From: Herpetosiphon llansteffanensis | GTDB taxonomy: Bacteria > Chloroflexota > Chloroflexia > Chloroflexales > Herpetosiphonaceae | DNA length: 64,000 nucleotides | Reading direction: 5' to 3' | NCBI RefSeq assembly: GCF_003205875.1 | Contig: NZ_PUBZ01000033.1 | Location: forward strand, 79,671 to 143,670 | Shown here: positions 49,281 to 57,875 of the stretch, one piece after another | How the letters are laid out: each line of letters opens with the position of its first letter | Position numbering within the stretch: position 1 is the stretch's first letter | Translations under genes and position numbers: made by a program | Notes under the pieces: model-generated | Told to the model about the DNA's origin: nothing | Database searches by the model: none | The model's input: only the letters and a program-made list of their open reading frames with translations

Positions 49281-50933
49281 ATGCAACGCTTCTTCCGTAG
49301 TTTTCTCATCGTCATTATGCTAGTACTCGCCGCCTGTGGCGAGGAAGCCCAAGTACCTACGAATACGAGCCAAACCAGTGGCCCAGTTGTAGGCGCAAAT
49401 GATCTGCTGATTAGCATCACCTATAGCCCAGAAAAAACCAAATGGCTGCAAGAACGCATCAGCACGTTCAATAACCAAAATGTGCAGTCAAATGGCAAAC
49501 GGATTGTGGTGCAAGGCACTGAGCTTTCCTCGGGCACAGCCCGCACCCAACTGCGCGCTGGCCAGCTAAAAACCACCATCTGGACACCTTCGGCTTCAAC
49601 ATGGCTGGAAGTCTTGAAGAAAGAAAGCAATAACCCAAACATTGCCGAGCCTGATCCACAATCGTTGGTATTGACCCCAGTGGTTATTTCGATGTGGAAA
49701 CCAATGGCCGAAGCCATGGGCTACCCCGATAAAGAGGTTGGCTGGTCGGATATGCTGGCTTTGATTCAGGATTCCGAGGGCTGGGGCAAATTTGGTCAAC
49801 AAGATTGGGGCCGCTTCTCGTGGGGCCACACCGACCCCGACATTAGCACAACCGCACTTTCAACGGTGTTGGCCGAATTGTATGCAGCCAACAGTAAAAC
49901 CAGCGATCTGACCGTTGAAGACATTAACCAAGAAAAAAGCCAACAATTTTTGCGCGATTTGGCGCAAGGCATCAAGCACTATGGCTCGAACACCTTGGTG
50001 TTCAGCCAAAACATGCAAAAATATGGCATGGCCTATATCTCAGCCTTCCCGATGGAAGAAATTACCCTGATTGACTTCAATAAGCAAGCGCCAAATGTGC
50101 CGCTGGTGGCAATTTATCCCAAAGAAGGCACGTTTATCCACGATAATCCATTTATTGTGATGAGCGATGCCAGCGCCGACGAAAAAGCTGCGGCCAGCGT
50201 GTTCTATAATTTCTTGCTTACGCCTGATAGCCAAAATTTGGCGATGCAGCAAGGCTTTCGGCCAGCGAATGTTGATGTTGCTTTGGCCTCGCCATTAACC
50301 CCGCAATTTGGCGTAGACCCCAATCAGCCACGTAATTCGTTGGCAACCCCACCAGCAGATGTGATTGTGGCCGCCAAAAATGCTTGGGCCAACAACCGCA
50401 AGCCAGCCAATATTATGTTGGTTGTCGATAGCTCTGGCTCGATGCGCGACGACGATAAGATGGATCAAGCCAAACTTGGCGTGGAAGTCTTTCTCAGTCG
50501 CTTGCCGAGCAAAGATAATGTCGGCATGATTGGCTTCGCATCAAGCCCAAGCGTGTTGGTGCCGCTTGCAACCCGCAGCGAAAATATGTCCAAGCTACAA
50601 ATGCAAACCCAAGGGCTAGTGCCCGATGGCAATACATCGCTTTATGATGCGGTTGATCTAGCCCGCCAAGAGCTGGAAGCCCTCAAACAGCCCGACCGAA
50701 TTAATGCAATTATCGTGCTGAGTGATGGCGCTGACACCGCCAGCCAAATCTCAATCGATCAAATGTTGGGTAATTTTGGCGAATCGAGCATTCAAATTTT
50801 CCCAATCGCCTACGGCGCTGACGCAGAGAAAAGCATTTTGCAACAAATTGCCGATTTCTCACGCACCGAATTGGTCGAGGGCAGCACTGGCGATATTGAT
50901 AAAATCTTCGAAAACCTCAGCCGTTACTTCTAA
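49281..50933 (+). CDS. Lipoprotein with substrate-binding-like region and VWA domain
   Basis: 550 residues. Lipobox LAAC near residue 19 (MLVLAACGEE), so surface-anchored lipoprotein. Residues about 40-355 look like a type II extracellular solute-binding protein: LLISITYSPEKTKWLQERI, TIWTPSASTWLEVL, MWKPMAEAMGYPDKEVGWSDM, and LTPDSQNLAMQQGFRPAN. Residues about 375-550 form a von Willebrand A domain with an intact MIDAS (MLVVDSSGSM near 380, TSLYD, LSDGADT). Such SBP-VWA fusions may bind or present ligands outside the cell. Start: ATG 49281 after AAGGAG. Ends in a strong terminator. Confidence 0.9.
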   Translation: MQRFFRSFLIVIMLVLAACGEEAQVPTNTSQTSGPVVGANDLLISITYSPEKTKWLQERISTFNNQNVQSNGKRIVVQGTELSSGTARTQLRAGQLKTTIWTPSASTWLEVLKKESNNPNIAEPDPQSLVLTPVVISMWKPMAEAMGYPDKEVGWSDMLALIQDSEGWGKFGQQDWGRFSWGHTDPDISTTALSTVLAELYAANSKTSDLTVEDINQEKSQQFLRDLAQGIKHYGSNTLVFSQNMQKYGMAYISAFPMEEITLIDFNKQAPNVPLVAIYPKEGTFIHDNPFIVMSDASADEKAAASVFYNFLLTPDSQNLAMQQGFRPANVDVALASPLTPQFGVDPNQPRNSLATPPADVIVAAKNAWANNRKPANIMLVVDSSGSMRDDDKMDQAKLGVEVFLSRLPSKDNVGMIGFASSPSVLVPLATRSENMSKLQMQTQGLVPDGNTSLYDAVDLARQELEALKQPDRINAIIVLSDGADTASQISIDQMLGNFGESSIQIFPIAYGADAEKSILQQIADFSRTELVEGSTGDIDKIFENLSRYF

Positions 50934-50940
50934 AAAACCA

Positions 50941-50978
50941 ACAGCGCTGGCGTTGCAATCAACGCCAGCGCTGTTTTT
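50941..50978 (+). terminator. Terminator after the VWA lipoprotein
   Basis: Fourteen-base perfect stem ACAGCGCTGGCGTT / AACGCCAGCGCTGT (50941-50954, 50961-50974) with GCAATC loop and T-run to 50978. Confidence 0.96.
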
Positions 50979-50995
50979 CATGCCAACTATCCGAG

Positions 50996-53044
50996 CTAGT
51001 AAATAAAAATAACGAAGATCAGCGTAATCACGAAGGCAGCAGCGAGTGCCGCAACCCCAAGCCAGCTGATAATCCGCGACCAGTCGCGGAAAACCCGCGA
51101 TTCTTCTTCGCTAATTGTATTTTTGAAGCCCAGCAAATGTAAGGTAAACAAATCGCTTGGCAATTCGCCAGGCTCCTCGATAATAACTGGCACGCTGGGC
51201 GTATCAGCATCGTTATCGGCATCGTAAAGCTTGACCACATCGCCATCATCAAGTTGCTGACCAAGCGCAAATTGCAACTTCGTGACCGGCACCATATGCA
51301 CAATCAAGCGCGCCAGCACAATGCGTTTATCTTTGCTAACTTCGGCCATCGCTTTTTCAACCAAGCTATCGAGCTTAGGAACCAGCGCCCATTCTTTGGG
51401 AATGTTGGTCAGCATATAATTGCAAACTTCGACGGCCTCGGCCTGCAATAACCCCTCATCAACATCGGGCAAATCGTCGTGAATGCTCCAATTGAGCGGA
51501 ATTCGCTGCCAGTTGAAGGCTTTGCGCTTGACGATCATGCCAATACCTTGGCAATCGGGACAAACCAAATAGCCTTTGCCTTTACAATCGCCACAAGTTT
51601 GGACTTCGTTTTCGACCACTTGGGTTGGAGTTTGAACCTTATTGCCATTGGCATCGGTGACATCGACCATCTTTTCAACAGTTTTGGTGATGGTAACGCG
51701 GCCATTGCCTTTACATTTTTGGCATAAGATGTTGCCCTTGGTCGAACAACGGCCACATTGACTGACCTGTTCTGAGCCTTTGATCCGATCGACCAAGCCT
51801 TCGGAAGCCACAAAATCGCTAAATTCTGGCAGCTTCACATCCCACACGCCCATTTCCATCTCGCCCGTCATGGGTTGGCGTTCGCGGTCGGCCTCTTGTT
51901 TGACAAAGGCTTCGCCACGATGTTCATACAGCACATCGAGCTTGTAGTAGTAGATATTTTGGCTTTGGACGCGATAGAAGGTGGCGAGACGACCAAGGTT
52001 GCGCCGGCGGAAGCGCTCGCCCATGCTCCAAGCTTCGAGCAAATTAACCAAATGCTCTGGCTGGCTCAAAATAGCGGCACGCCGATGCGCACGCTTAATA
52101 TGTTCCGATTTCAGCTGCGGGCCAAGGTATTCTTCGACGGCGTTAGGTTCGAGACCTTCCGCGCGGAAGGATGGGGCTAGATAGAGCGAGTGGCGCTGCA
52201 CAGAGACGCTCCCTTCACTGATAGTCAAGGCAGGATGCTCCGAAAAAATCCGACGTAGTGCTGCGCTTGCCTCAGCGACTGTTTGATAGCGTTGAGCAGG
52301 ATCGACCGCCAGCAATTTGGCAATAATTGGGTCGATGTCAGGCGAAAGACCAACTAACGTCGATATGGGTGGATAGGGTTGAACATTCTGAGGGTCGGCG
52401 TAATCAAGCGGATCGGCCCATGGCAGACGGCCAGCCAACATCGCATACAAGATCAAACCAAGCCCAAAAATATCGGATTGAGCATTGACTTCGCGTGCGC
52501 CGCGCAGATGCTCAGGCGAGAAATAGCCAGGCGTGCCCATCACCACGCGGTTGGTGGTGTTACTGTGGGCTTGTTCCCAACGGGCAATCCCAAAATCGCA
52601 AAGCACAACCCGTTGCAAATCGTGATCGAACAGAATATTGCCAGGCGAAACATCGCGATGCACAATGCCTTGGCTATGCGCAAAATCCAAAGCCTCGCCA
52701 ATTTGGTAAAAAACGTTGAGCGCAAGCTCAGGCGTTAGATGTTGCTGGGGTGCTGTTTCGAGCATGCGCTTCAACGAGCCGCCCATCAGTGCCGCCATCA
52801 CCGTATAGGCAAACGGGCCTTGCATGCCATGATCATAAATTTCGATGATCTGCTGATGGCGCAGTTTGCTAGTAATTTCGGCTTCGCGCTGAAAACGCTC
52901 AACCAACTCTTCGGTATGATTGAGCAAGACTTTAATCGCCACTTGGCGCGGCAAGGCTCGATGTTGGCCAAGAAAAACTGCCGCCACGCCGCCTCGATCT
53001 AATTCGCGCTCAATCGTATAGTTGCCAAACGTTCGAGGTAGCAC
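50996..53044 (-). CDS. Ser/Thr protein kinase fused to DnaJ-type zinc-finger region and C-terminal membrane helix
   Basis: 682 residues. Kinase domain 1-270: Gly-rich loop LDRGGVAAVFLG, Lys in VAIKVLL, catalytic loop HRDVSPGN (usual Lys replaced by Ser), DFGIA, and GTPGYFSPEHL activation segment. Residues about 425-505 carry four CxxC units as in DnaJ: CGRC, CQKCKGNG, CGDCKGKG, CPDCQGIG, with a long loop between the second and third. The C-terminus ends in one membrane helix (660-680, IISWLGVAALAAAFVITLIFVI), so the kinase faces the cytoplasm. GTG start at 53044 after AGGAG. Convergent with the VWA lipoprotein. A role in signalling on unfolded or redox-sensitive targets is inference. Confidence 0.92.
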   Translation of the reverse strand: MLPRTFGNYTIERELDRGGVAAVFLGQHRALPRQVAIKVLLNHTEELVERFQREAEITSKLRHQQIIEIYDHGMQGPFAYTVMAALMGGSLKRMLETAPQQHLTPELALNVFYQIGEALDFAHSQGIVHRDVSPGNILFDHDLQRVVLCDFGIARWEQAHSNTTNRVVMGTPGYFSPEHLRGAREVNAQSDIFGLGLILYAMLAGRLPWADPLDYADPQNVQPYPPISTLVGLSPDIDPIIAKLLAVDPAQRYQTVAEASAALRRIFSEHPALTISEGSVSVQRHSLYLAPSFRAEGLEPNAVEEYLGPQLKSEHIKRAHRRAAILSQPEHLVNLLEAWSMGERFRRRNLGRLATFYRVQSQNIYYYKLDVLYEHRGEAFVKQEADRERQPMTGEMEMGVWDVKLPEFSDFVASEGLVDRIKGSEQVSQCGRCSTKGNILCQKCKGNGRVTITKTVEKMVDVTDANGNKVQTPTQVVENEVQTCGDCKGKGYLVCPDCQGIGMIVKRKAFNWQRIPLNWSIHDDLPDVDEGLLQAEAVEVCNYMLTNIPKEWALVPKLDSLVEKAMAEVSKDKRIVLARLIVHMVPVTKLQFALGQQLDDGDVVKLYDADNDADTPSVPVIIEEPGELPSDLFTLHLLGFKNTISEEESRVFRDWSRIISWLGVAALAAAFVITLIFVIFIY

Positions 53045-53457
53045 AATGCGGCTCCTGTTCAGCAGACAGCTTCAAAAACTCAATCCAAGCGCAGATTATA
53101 GCATAGCCGTCACACATGTGGGGGAGATGGGTAAAAGGATGAATTATGAATTATGAGGGATGAATGCAAAAGTCAAAAATCAAAAGTCAGAAAAGAACAT
53201 AGAGCATAGAACATAGAACATTCAAAAATCGAAAATTTAACGCAGAGGCGCAGAGATGTGAGGGCTATTGGCTCTAGGCTTTGGGCTATCGGAACATTTA
53301 TTCGTGTCCTTCGTGCGCTTCGTGGCCAAAAGAAACCCAATCTGCGTCAATCTGTGCCCATCTGTGGCTAAAAAATCATTCTTCGCGTCCTTCGCGTCCT
53401 TCGTGGTTTCAATAGCCTAGAGCCAATAGCCTCATTCCCCTTCGTGCGCTTCGTGGA
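53045..53457. repeat. Mosaic intergenic repeat block
   Basis: After about 95 bases of unique DNA come AACATAGAGCATAGAACATAG, TTTAACGCAGAGGCGCAGAG, GGCTATTGGCTCTAGGC, CTTCGTGTCCTTCGTGCGCTTCGTGG, AATCTGCGTCAATCTGTGCCC and CTTCGCGTCCTTCGCG. The run from 53290 to 53457 is nearly the same as that at 54270-54426 and 55200-55261. No gene. Confidence 0.85.
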
Positions 53458-54204
53458 TCAATTGCTGGTTGGCGTGGCCGTTACCGGAATCGGCGTACCA
53501 TTGGGATCGAGCCATTGGCGGGTTTCGAGATTGAAGATTAAGTGCTGGGTCGGCTTAGTTTGAGTTGTGATATAAACTAATGGCCATGTCGCCGATTCGA
53601 TCAGCAAGACCCCTTGCTTTTGCGGTGCAAGTACGTCAACTGGACGCATTTCGAGATACGTCAGGTTTCCACCATACCGTGAAAATGTTATACCCCCTTG
53701 CATTGGGTCTTCCCATAAGACCCCTGTATACACTGTATACGATTCTTGGCGTTGCCAATCATTGACTCCCCAACAATTTCCTTGACCTGCCACGTAGATA
53801 TCAGGGGCATCTTCCATCGAGTCACATCGACCCTCGCTGAAGAGCGGCTCAGGAGTAAATGTCGCACCAGAGGATAAAGCTGTAGCCCAACTCGCAGTCT
53901 CTGCATCCATGGTTGCAGCACTGGTTGGCAACACACCGCCTGCTTCGACGGTCTGGAGATCAAAGGCTTCTTGGGTAAAAGGGAAGTCGGCAGCAATAAC
54001 GGTTTCGTGAAGAATCGCGAGCTGTGTCATATAAACGTGGGTTGCCACTGCACCAGCAGTAGCGGTGGTATCGGCGGTGGCAACAGCGCGTGCAGATTGG
54101 CCACTCCGCAACTCGGTAGCTTCATTGCGGCCACAACTCAGCAGCAGCCCACTGATTAAGAGCGCGAGCAAAATCATGCTACGAAGCAATCCATGATGTA
54201 CCAT
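53458..54204 (-). CDS. Mosaic lipoprotein 1 of three
   Basis: 248 residues, first from the left of a tandem triplet, unrecognised family. Lipobox LSC after MILLALLISGLLLSCGRN; Cys25 is acylated by prediction. The N-terminal 27 residues are identical to those of lipoprotein 2 and the C-terminal 45 (IESATWPLVYITTQT, HLIFNLETRQWLDPNGTPIPVTATPTSN in pieces) nearly so. Between them the sequences differ greatly; this copy has CDSMEDAPDIYVAGQGNCWG, with Cys pairs. Repeats ATADTTATAGAVAT follow the lipobox in 1 and 2. Start: ATG 54204 after GAGGAG. Surface-exposed but function unknown. Confidence 0.82.
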   Translation of the reverse strand: MVHHGLLRSMILLALLISGLLLSCGRNEATELRSGQSARAVATADTTATAGAVATHVYMTQLAILHETVIAADFPFTQEAFDLQTVEAGGVLPTSAATMDAETASWATALSSGATFTPEPLFSEGRCDSMEDAPDIYVAGQGNCWGVNDWQRQESYTVYTGVLWEDPMQGGITFSRYGGNLTYLEMRPVDVLAPQKQGVLLIESATWPLVYITTQTKPTQHLIFNLETRQWLDPNGTPIPVTATPTSN

Positions 54205-54426
54205 TTAAATCTCCTCATCTTTCACACTATAAATCTTCGTGCTCTTCGCGTCCTTCGTGGTTTCGGTTCTTCGTGTCCTTCGTGCGCTTCGTGGCCAAAA
54301 GAAACCCAATCTGCGTCAATCGGTGCCCATCTGTGGCTAAAAAATCATTCTTCGTGCGCTTCGCGTCCTTCGTGGTTTCAATAGCCTAGAGCCAATAGCC
54401 TCATTCCCCTTCGTGCTCTTCGTGGA
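54205..54426. repeat. Repeat spacer between lipoproteins 1 and 2
   Basis: CTTCGTGCTCTTCGCGTCCTTCG, CTTCGTGTCCTTCGTGCGCTTCG, AATCTGCGTCAATCGGTGCCC and CAATAGCCTAGAGCCAATAGCC. The last 150 bases nearly duplicate 53300-53457. Confidence 0.8.
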
Positions 54427-55170
54427 TCAATTGCTGGTTGGCGTGGCCGTTACCGGAATCGGCGTGCCATTGGGATCGAGCCATTGGCGGGTTTCGAGAT
54501 TGAAGATTAACTGTTGGGTCGGCGTGGTTTGGGTGGTGATATACACCAATGGCCATGTCGCCGATTCAATCATGATACCCCCAAGATTACTGGGGGTGGT
54601 ATATTCCTCAACACGTTGTTGCGCAATGGTTAATTCGCTCCCCATTGGCTGAACTAAGAGAAAACCATGCTCATTCTTTTCCAGATCAGCCCCAGCCAGT
54701 AAGAAGTAATTGGCAGTCGCGCTTGGATTATGCAGATTAAAACAATTTCCAAGCCGCGTAAAGCGACTCAACGGACATTGATTCTTGAATCCTGCTTGGG
54801 GAAGTGGTTCTGGTGTTGGGCTATAGCCTAAGGCTAGTTCTGTTGCAAAGGTACTACGGCGTGGTGAAAGTGTCGAAATACTGCTTGAAGTTGGTAACAC
54901 GCCGCCTGCTTCAACCGTGGCCAAATCCCACATTTCTTGGGTTTGTTGGGCTGCAATTTGATCTTTAAAGGCCACTACAGTGGCCATCTCGCTAAGTTCG
55001 GCTTGGGTTGCCACTGCACCAGCAGTAGCGGTGGTATCGGCTGTACCAACAGCAGTTGCTTGTTGACCACTGAGCGGCTCAGTAGGTAGATTACGGCCAC
55101 AACTCAGCAGCAGCCCACTGATCAAGAGCGCGAGCAAAATCATGCTGCGGAGCAATCCATGATGTACCAT
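54427..55170 (-). CDS. Mosaic lipoprotein 2 of three
   Basis: 247 residues, same layout as copy 1. The signal and lipobox (LLSCGRN) are identical to copy 1, then SGQQATAVGTADTTATAGAVAT, and the C-terminal segment from IESATWPLVYITTQT to the end is almost identical. The centre (about 60-195) differs and has QCPLSRFTRLGNCFNLHNP with two Cys. The central region has TPTPEPL-like pieces in both. Pairwise the conserved ends look like gene conversion or recent duplication with divergence of the exposed core. Start: ATG 55170 after GAGGAG. Confidence 0.82.
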   Translation of the reverse strand: MVHHGLLRSMILLALLISGLLLSCGRNLPTEPLSGQQATAVGTADTTATAGAVATQAELSEMATVVAFKDQIAAQQTQEMWDLATVEAGGVLPTSSSISTLSPRRSTFATELALGYSPTPEPLPQAGFKNQCPLSRFTRLGNCFNLHNPSATANYFLLAGADLEKNEHGFLLVQPMGSELTIAQQRVEEYTTPSNLGGIMIESATWPLVYITTQTTPTQQLIFNLETRQWLDPNGTPIPVTATPTSN

Positions 55171-55261
55171 TTAAATCTCCTCAACTTCCACACTATAAAT
55201 CTTCGTGTTCTTCGCGTCCTTCGTGGTTTCGGTTCTTCGTGTCCTTCGTGCGCTTCGTGGA
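55171..55261. repeat. Repeat spacer between lipoproteins 2 and 3
   Basis: CTTCGTGTTCTTCGCGTCCTTCG and CTTCGTGTCCTTCGTGCGCTTCGTGG, matching the ends of the other two spacers. Confidence 0.75.
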
Positions 55262-55966
55262 TCAATTGCTGGTTGGCGTGGCCGTTACCGGAATCGGCGT
55301 GCCATCACGATTGGCCCATTGGTAGGTTTCAAGGTTAAATAAGACTTCATACTGATCGCCCACCGAAATGACCAAATAAGGCGACATTTCCTTGACAATC
55401 GTTAATGCACTTGTATTGGAGGGGAGATAATACTTCCCCATTGGTACATCATTCTCAATGACCTCAATAGATCCACCAACGATTTTATTATTGGCAGCTT
55501 TGTTTCGACTACCATAACCATAGACCGTAAAATCTTTATTATTAATCTCGCAATGCCAACAATTGGTGACAAATGTTGCAGGGCCTGGCTCATCGGTCGT
55601 ACATTCAAGATGTGCAAACAAGCGATATTCCCAGGTTGGCGATGGAGTTACGGGTTCGAAAATAGACATTGGAAGCATGGTGCGATAGGGTTCAGCAAGG
55701 CTGGTCGCGGTCTCATCAGCAAAGCGCTGTTCTACTGCTAAATACTCAGCTTCTTTGGTTGCACCTTCTATAACGGCAGTTTGATCAAGAATCGTCGCCG
55801 TTAGATCAGCGGTTGGGGTTGGCGATGAGGCAGTTATTATCGGTTGGCTTTGACTATTGTGAGGACGTGGGCTAAGGTCGGATTTTTGGACGCTGGTGCG
55901 ACCACAGGCAACCAACAAAAGACTGCCAAACACAAGACCATGGACGAAGATTCGGTACTTTCTCAC
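55262..55966 (-). CDS. Mosaic lipoprotein 3 of three
   Basis: 234 residues, the most divergent copy. Different signal peptide (RIFVHGLVFGSLLLVACGR; lipobox LVAC) and a Ser/Pro/Thr-rich linker after it. The tail, LFNLETYQWANRDGTPIPVTATPTSN in outline, keeps the last twelve residues of copies 1 and 2 exactly. The central core has CTTDEPGPATFVTNCWHCE with three Cys. GTG start at 55966 with a weak ribosome site. It is the promoter-proximal gene of the triplet, though repeat spacers separate the genes and each may have its own promoter. Confidence 0.78.
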   Translation of the reverse strand: MRKYRIFVHGLVFGSLLLVACGRTSVQKSDLSPRPHNSQSQPIITASSPTPTADLTATILDQTAVIEGATKEAEYLAVEQRFADETATSLAEPYRTMLPMSIFEPVTPSPTWEYRLFAHLECTTDEPGPATFVTNCWHCEINNKDFTVYGYGSRNKAANNKIVGGSIEVIENDVPMGKYYLPSNTSALTIVKEMSPYLVISVGDQYEVLFNLETYQWANRDGTPIPVTATPTSN

Positions 55967-56615
55967 CTACAACTCCCGCAACTCATCCAATTCAGCAGTA
56001 TGCTAGCACGCAGCGAGCTGAGCGCACAATGAACGAGTACTGATAGTAAACTGAGAAGGCAACAAAGAACAGAGAGCATAGAGCATAGAGCATAGGAGTA
56101 GGGATCAGGGGATAGGGATCGGGCTAGCGGTCAGGAGAACAATAATCAAAAAATCTGTGGAATCTGTGGCCAATGGAAAGGATGAAGTATGAGGGATGAA
56201 GGATGAAGCCAGTTCCCCCTTCGCGATCTTCGCGTCCTTCGTGGTTTCGGTTCTTCGTGTCCTTCGTGCGCTTCGTGGATCAATTTTTTAACGCAGAGGC
56301 GCAGAGAGCGCAAGGATGAAGGATGAATTATGAGGGATGAAGCCCAATAGCCTAGCGCCAATAGCCTTATCCTAAAAATCTGTGCCAATCTGTGGCCAAT
56401 GGAAAGGATGAATGATGAGGGATGAAGGATGAAGCCATTTCCCCCTTCGTGATCTTCGCGCCCTTCGCGGTTCCCGTTCTTCGTGCGCTTCGTGGATCAA
56501 AAAGCAACCTTCGTATCCCCAAGTACAATGAGCAGTTAAAATCAGCTATTGAACCGAGTCGCAAACCGCGATCTATCGGCTAGAATAGCCATGGCTTAGC
56601 ACGAAAGATTGGATT
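55967..56615. repeat. Mosaic intergenic repeat block
   Basis: Unique DNA at 55967-56060, then AACAGAGAGCATAGAGCATAGAGC, GGAATCTGTGGCC, CCTTCGCGATCTTCGCGTCC, TTTAACGCAGAGGCGCAGAGAG, ATGAAGGATGAATTATGAGGG and AATCTGTGCCAATCTGTGG to about 56505. Two near-copies of the TGTGGCCAATGGAAAGGATGAA stretch occur at 56165 and 56390. Bases 56520-56615 are unique and must contain the folP promoter, not clearly visible. Confidence 0.82.
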
Positions 56616-57872
56616 ATGCCTGAATTTGCCTATAACATTCGTCAATATTACCCCCAACAACGCGCTGAATTGTTGCACGTAATCGCCCAAATTGAAACCT
56701 ACCCCAACGCCGCCGAACGGGTGTTGACCAAGGCCAACCTAATTATGCTGCATTGCGATCAGGTTGATCCGCATACGGCGATGATTGTGAAGCAAGAGTT
56801 ATTGGCGCTCGACGGCGATGCCTTGGTTAGCCCACACGTGTATTTAGGCCAAAGCAGCAACCCAACCAATCTGCTGGCATGGGCGAATGAGCGTTCGTGG
56901 CGGGCCTTGTGCGCCAAATTCCAAGCGATTCCGTTGCCAGCCTTACAAGCCTTGGCCCAACAAATTGGCGCATTGTTACTGCATAATCAAGCGCGTGGCA
57001 GCCTCAAGCTTGGCTCAACCCAGTGGCATTGGGGCCAAAAGACCTTGGTGATGGGCATTCTCAATGTAACGCCCGATTCGTTCTCGAATGATGGGCTGCT
57101 TGAAGTAGGCATTAGCCAGATTCAGCAACAAGCGCTTGATTTTGCAACTGCTGGAGCCGATCTGTTGGATATTGGCGGCGAATCGACGCGGCCTGGAGCC
57201 AGCATTGTCAGCATCAAGCAAGAAATTGCGCGGGTTGTGCCAGCAATTCAGGCGATTCGCCAAGTGTGCCAGCTGCCAATTTCGATTGATAGCTACAAAG
57301 CAGAGGTTGTGGCGGCGGCGCTGGCGGCTGGTGCAAACGTCGTTAATGATATTTGGGGCTTACGTCAAGCTGATGGCAGTTGGAATACGGCCTTGGCGCA
57401 GGTCGTGGCGCAGGCCCAAGTGCCAATCATTTTGATGCACAATCGGGTCAGCACGGTTGAACAATTTGCCCATGGCACAAATTACGCCGCCAGCGACTAT
57501 GGCGATATTATTGGCGAAGTCTGTGCTGAATTACGCCAAAGCATCGATTTCGCCTTGCAAAGTGGCATCGCCAACGATTTGATTTTGCTCGATCCAGGCA
57601 TTGGTTTTGGCAAAAGCCCTGAGCAAAACCTGCAAGTATTACGTCAACTACGCACAATTGCCAGTTTGGGCTACCCATTATTGGTCGGCACTAGCCGAAA
57701 ATCCATGATTGGGATAACATTAAACCGACCAGTTGAGCAACGCTTGTGGGGTACAGCCGCCACCGTTGCCTATGCCATTCAAGCAGGAGCCGACATTGTG
57801 CGCGTTCACGATGTTGCGGCCATGGTCGATGTTTGTCGAATGACCGATGCTTTAGTTCGTCACGAAGGATAG
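56616..57872 (+). CDS. folP: Dihydropteroate synthase with long N-terminal extension
   Basis: 418 residues against about 280 for the usual enzyme. Residues 1-140 are an extra domain (NIRQYYPQQRAELLHVIAQIETYP...) of the kind seen in long dihydropteroate synthases of archaea and some Chloroflexota. The core then shows MGILNVTPDSFSN (about 149), DIGGESTRPGAS, ISIDSYKAEV, NDIWGL, LLDPGIGFGKSPEQN and GTSRKSMIG, all the pterin/pABA-site loops. It joins pABA to the pterin diphosphate in folate synthesis. ATG 56616 has no strong ribosome site. The ccdA-like gene starts three bases after its stop, so the two are cotranscribed. Confidence 0.94.
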   Translation: MPEFAYNIRQYYPQQRAELLHVIAQIETYPNAAERVLTKANLIMLHCDQVDPHTAMIVKQELLALDGDALVSPHVYLGQSSNPTNLLAWANERSWRALCAKFQAIPLPALQALAQQIGALLLHNQARGSLKLGSTQWHWGQKTLVMGILNVTPDSFSNDGLLEVGISQIQQQALDFATAGADLLDIGGESTRPGASIVSIKQEIARVVPAIQAIRQVCQLPISIDSYKAEVVAAALAAGANVVNDIWGLRQADGSWNTALAQVVAQAQVPIILMHNRVSTVEQFAHGTNYAASDYGDIIGEVCAELRQSIDFALQSGIANDLILLDPGIGFGKSPEQNLQVLRQLRTIASLGYPLLVGTSRKSMIGITLNRPVEQRLWGTAATVAYAIQAGADIVRVHDVAAMVDVCRMTDALVRHEG

Positions 57873-57875
57873 AAT

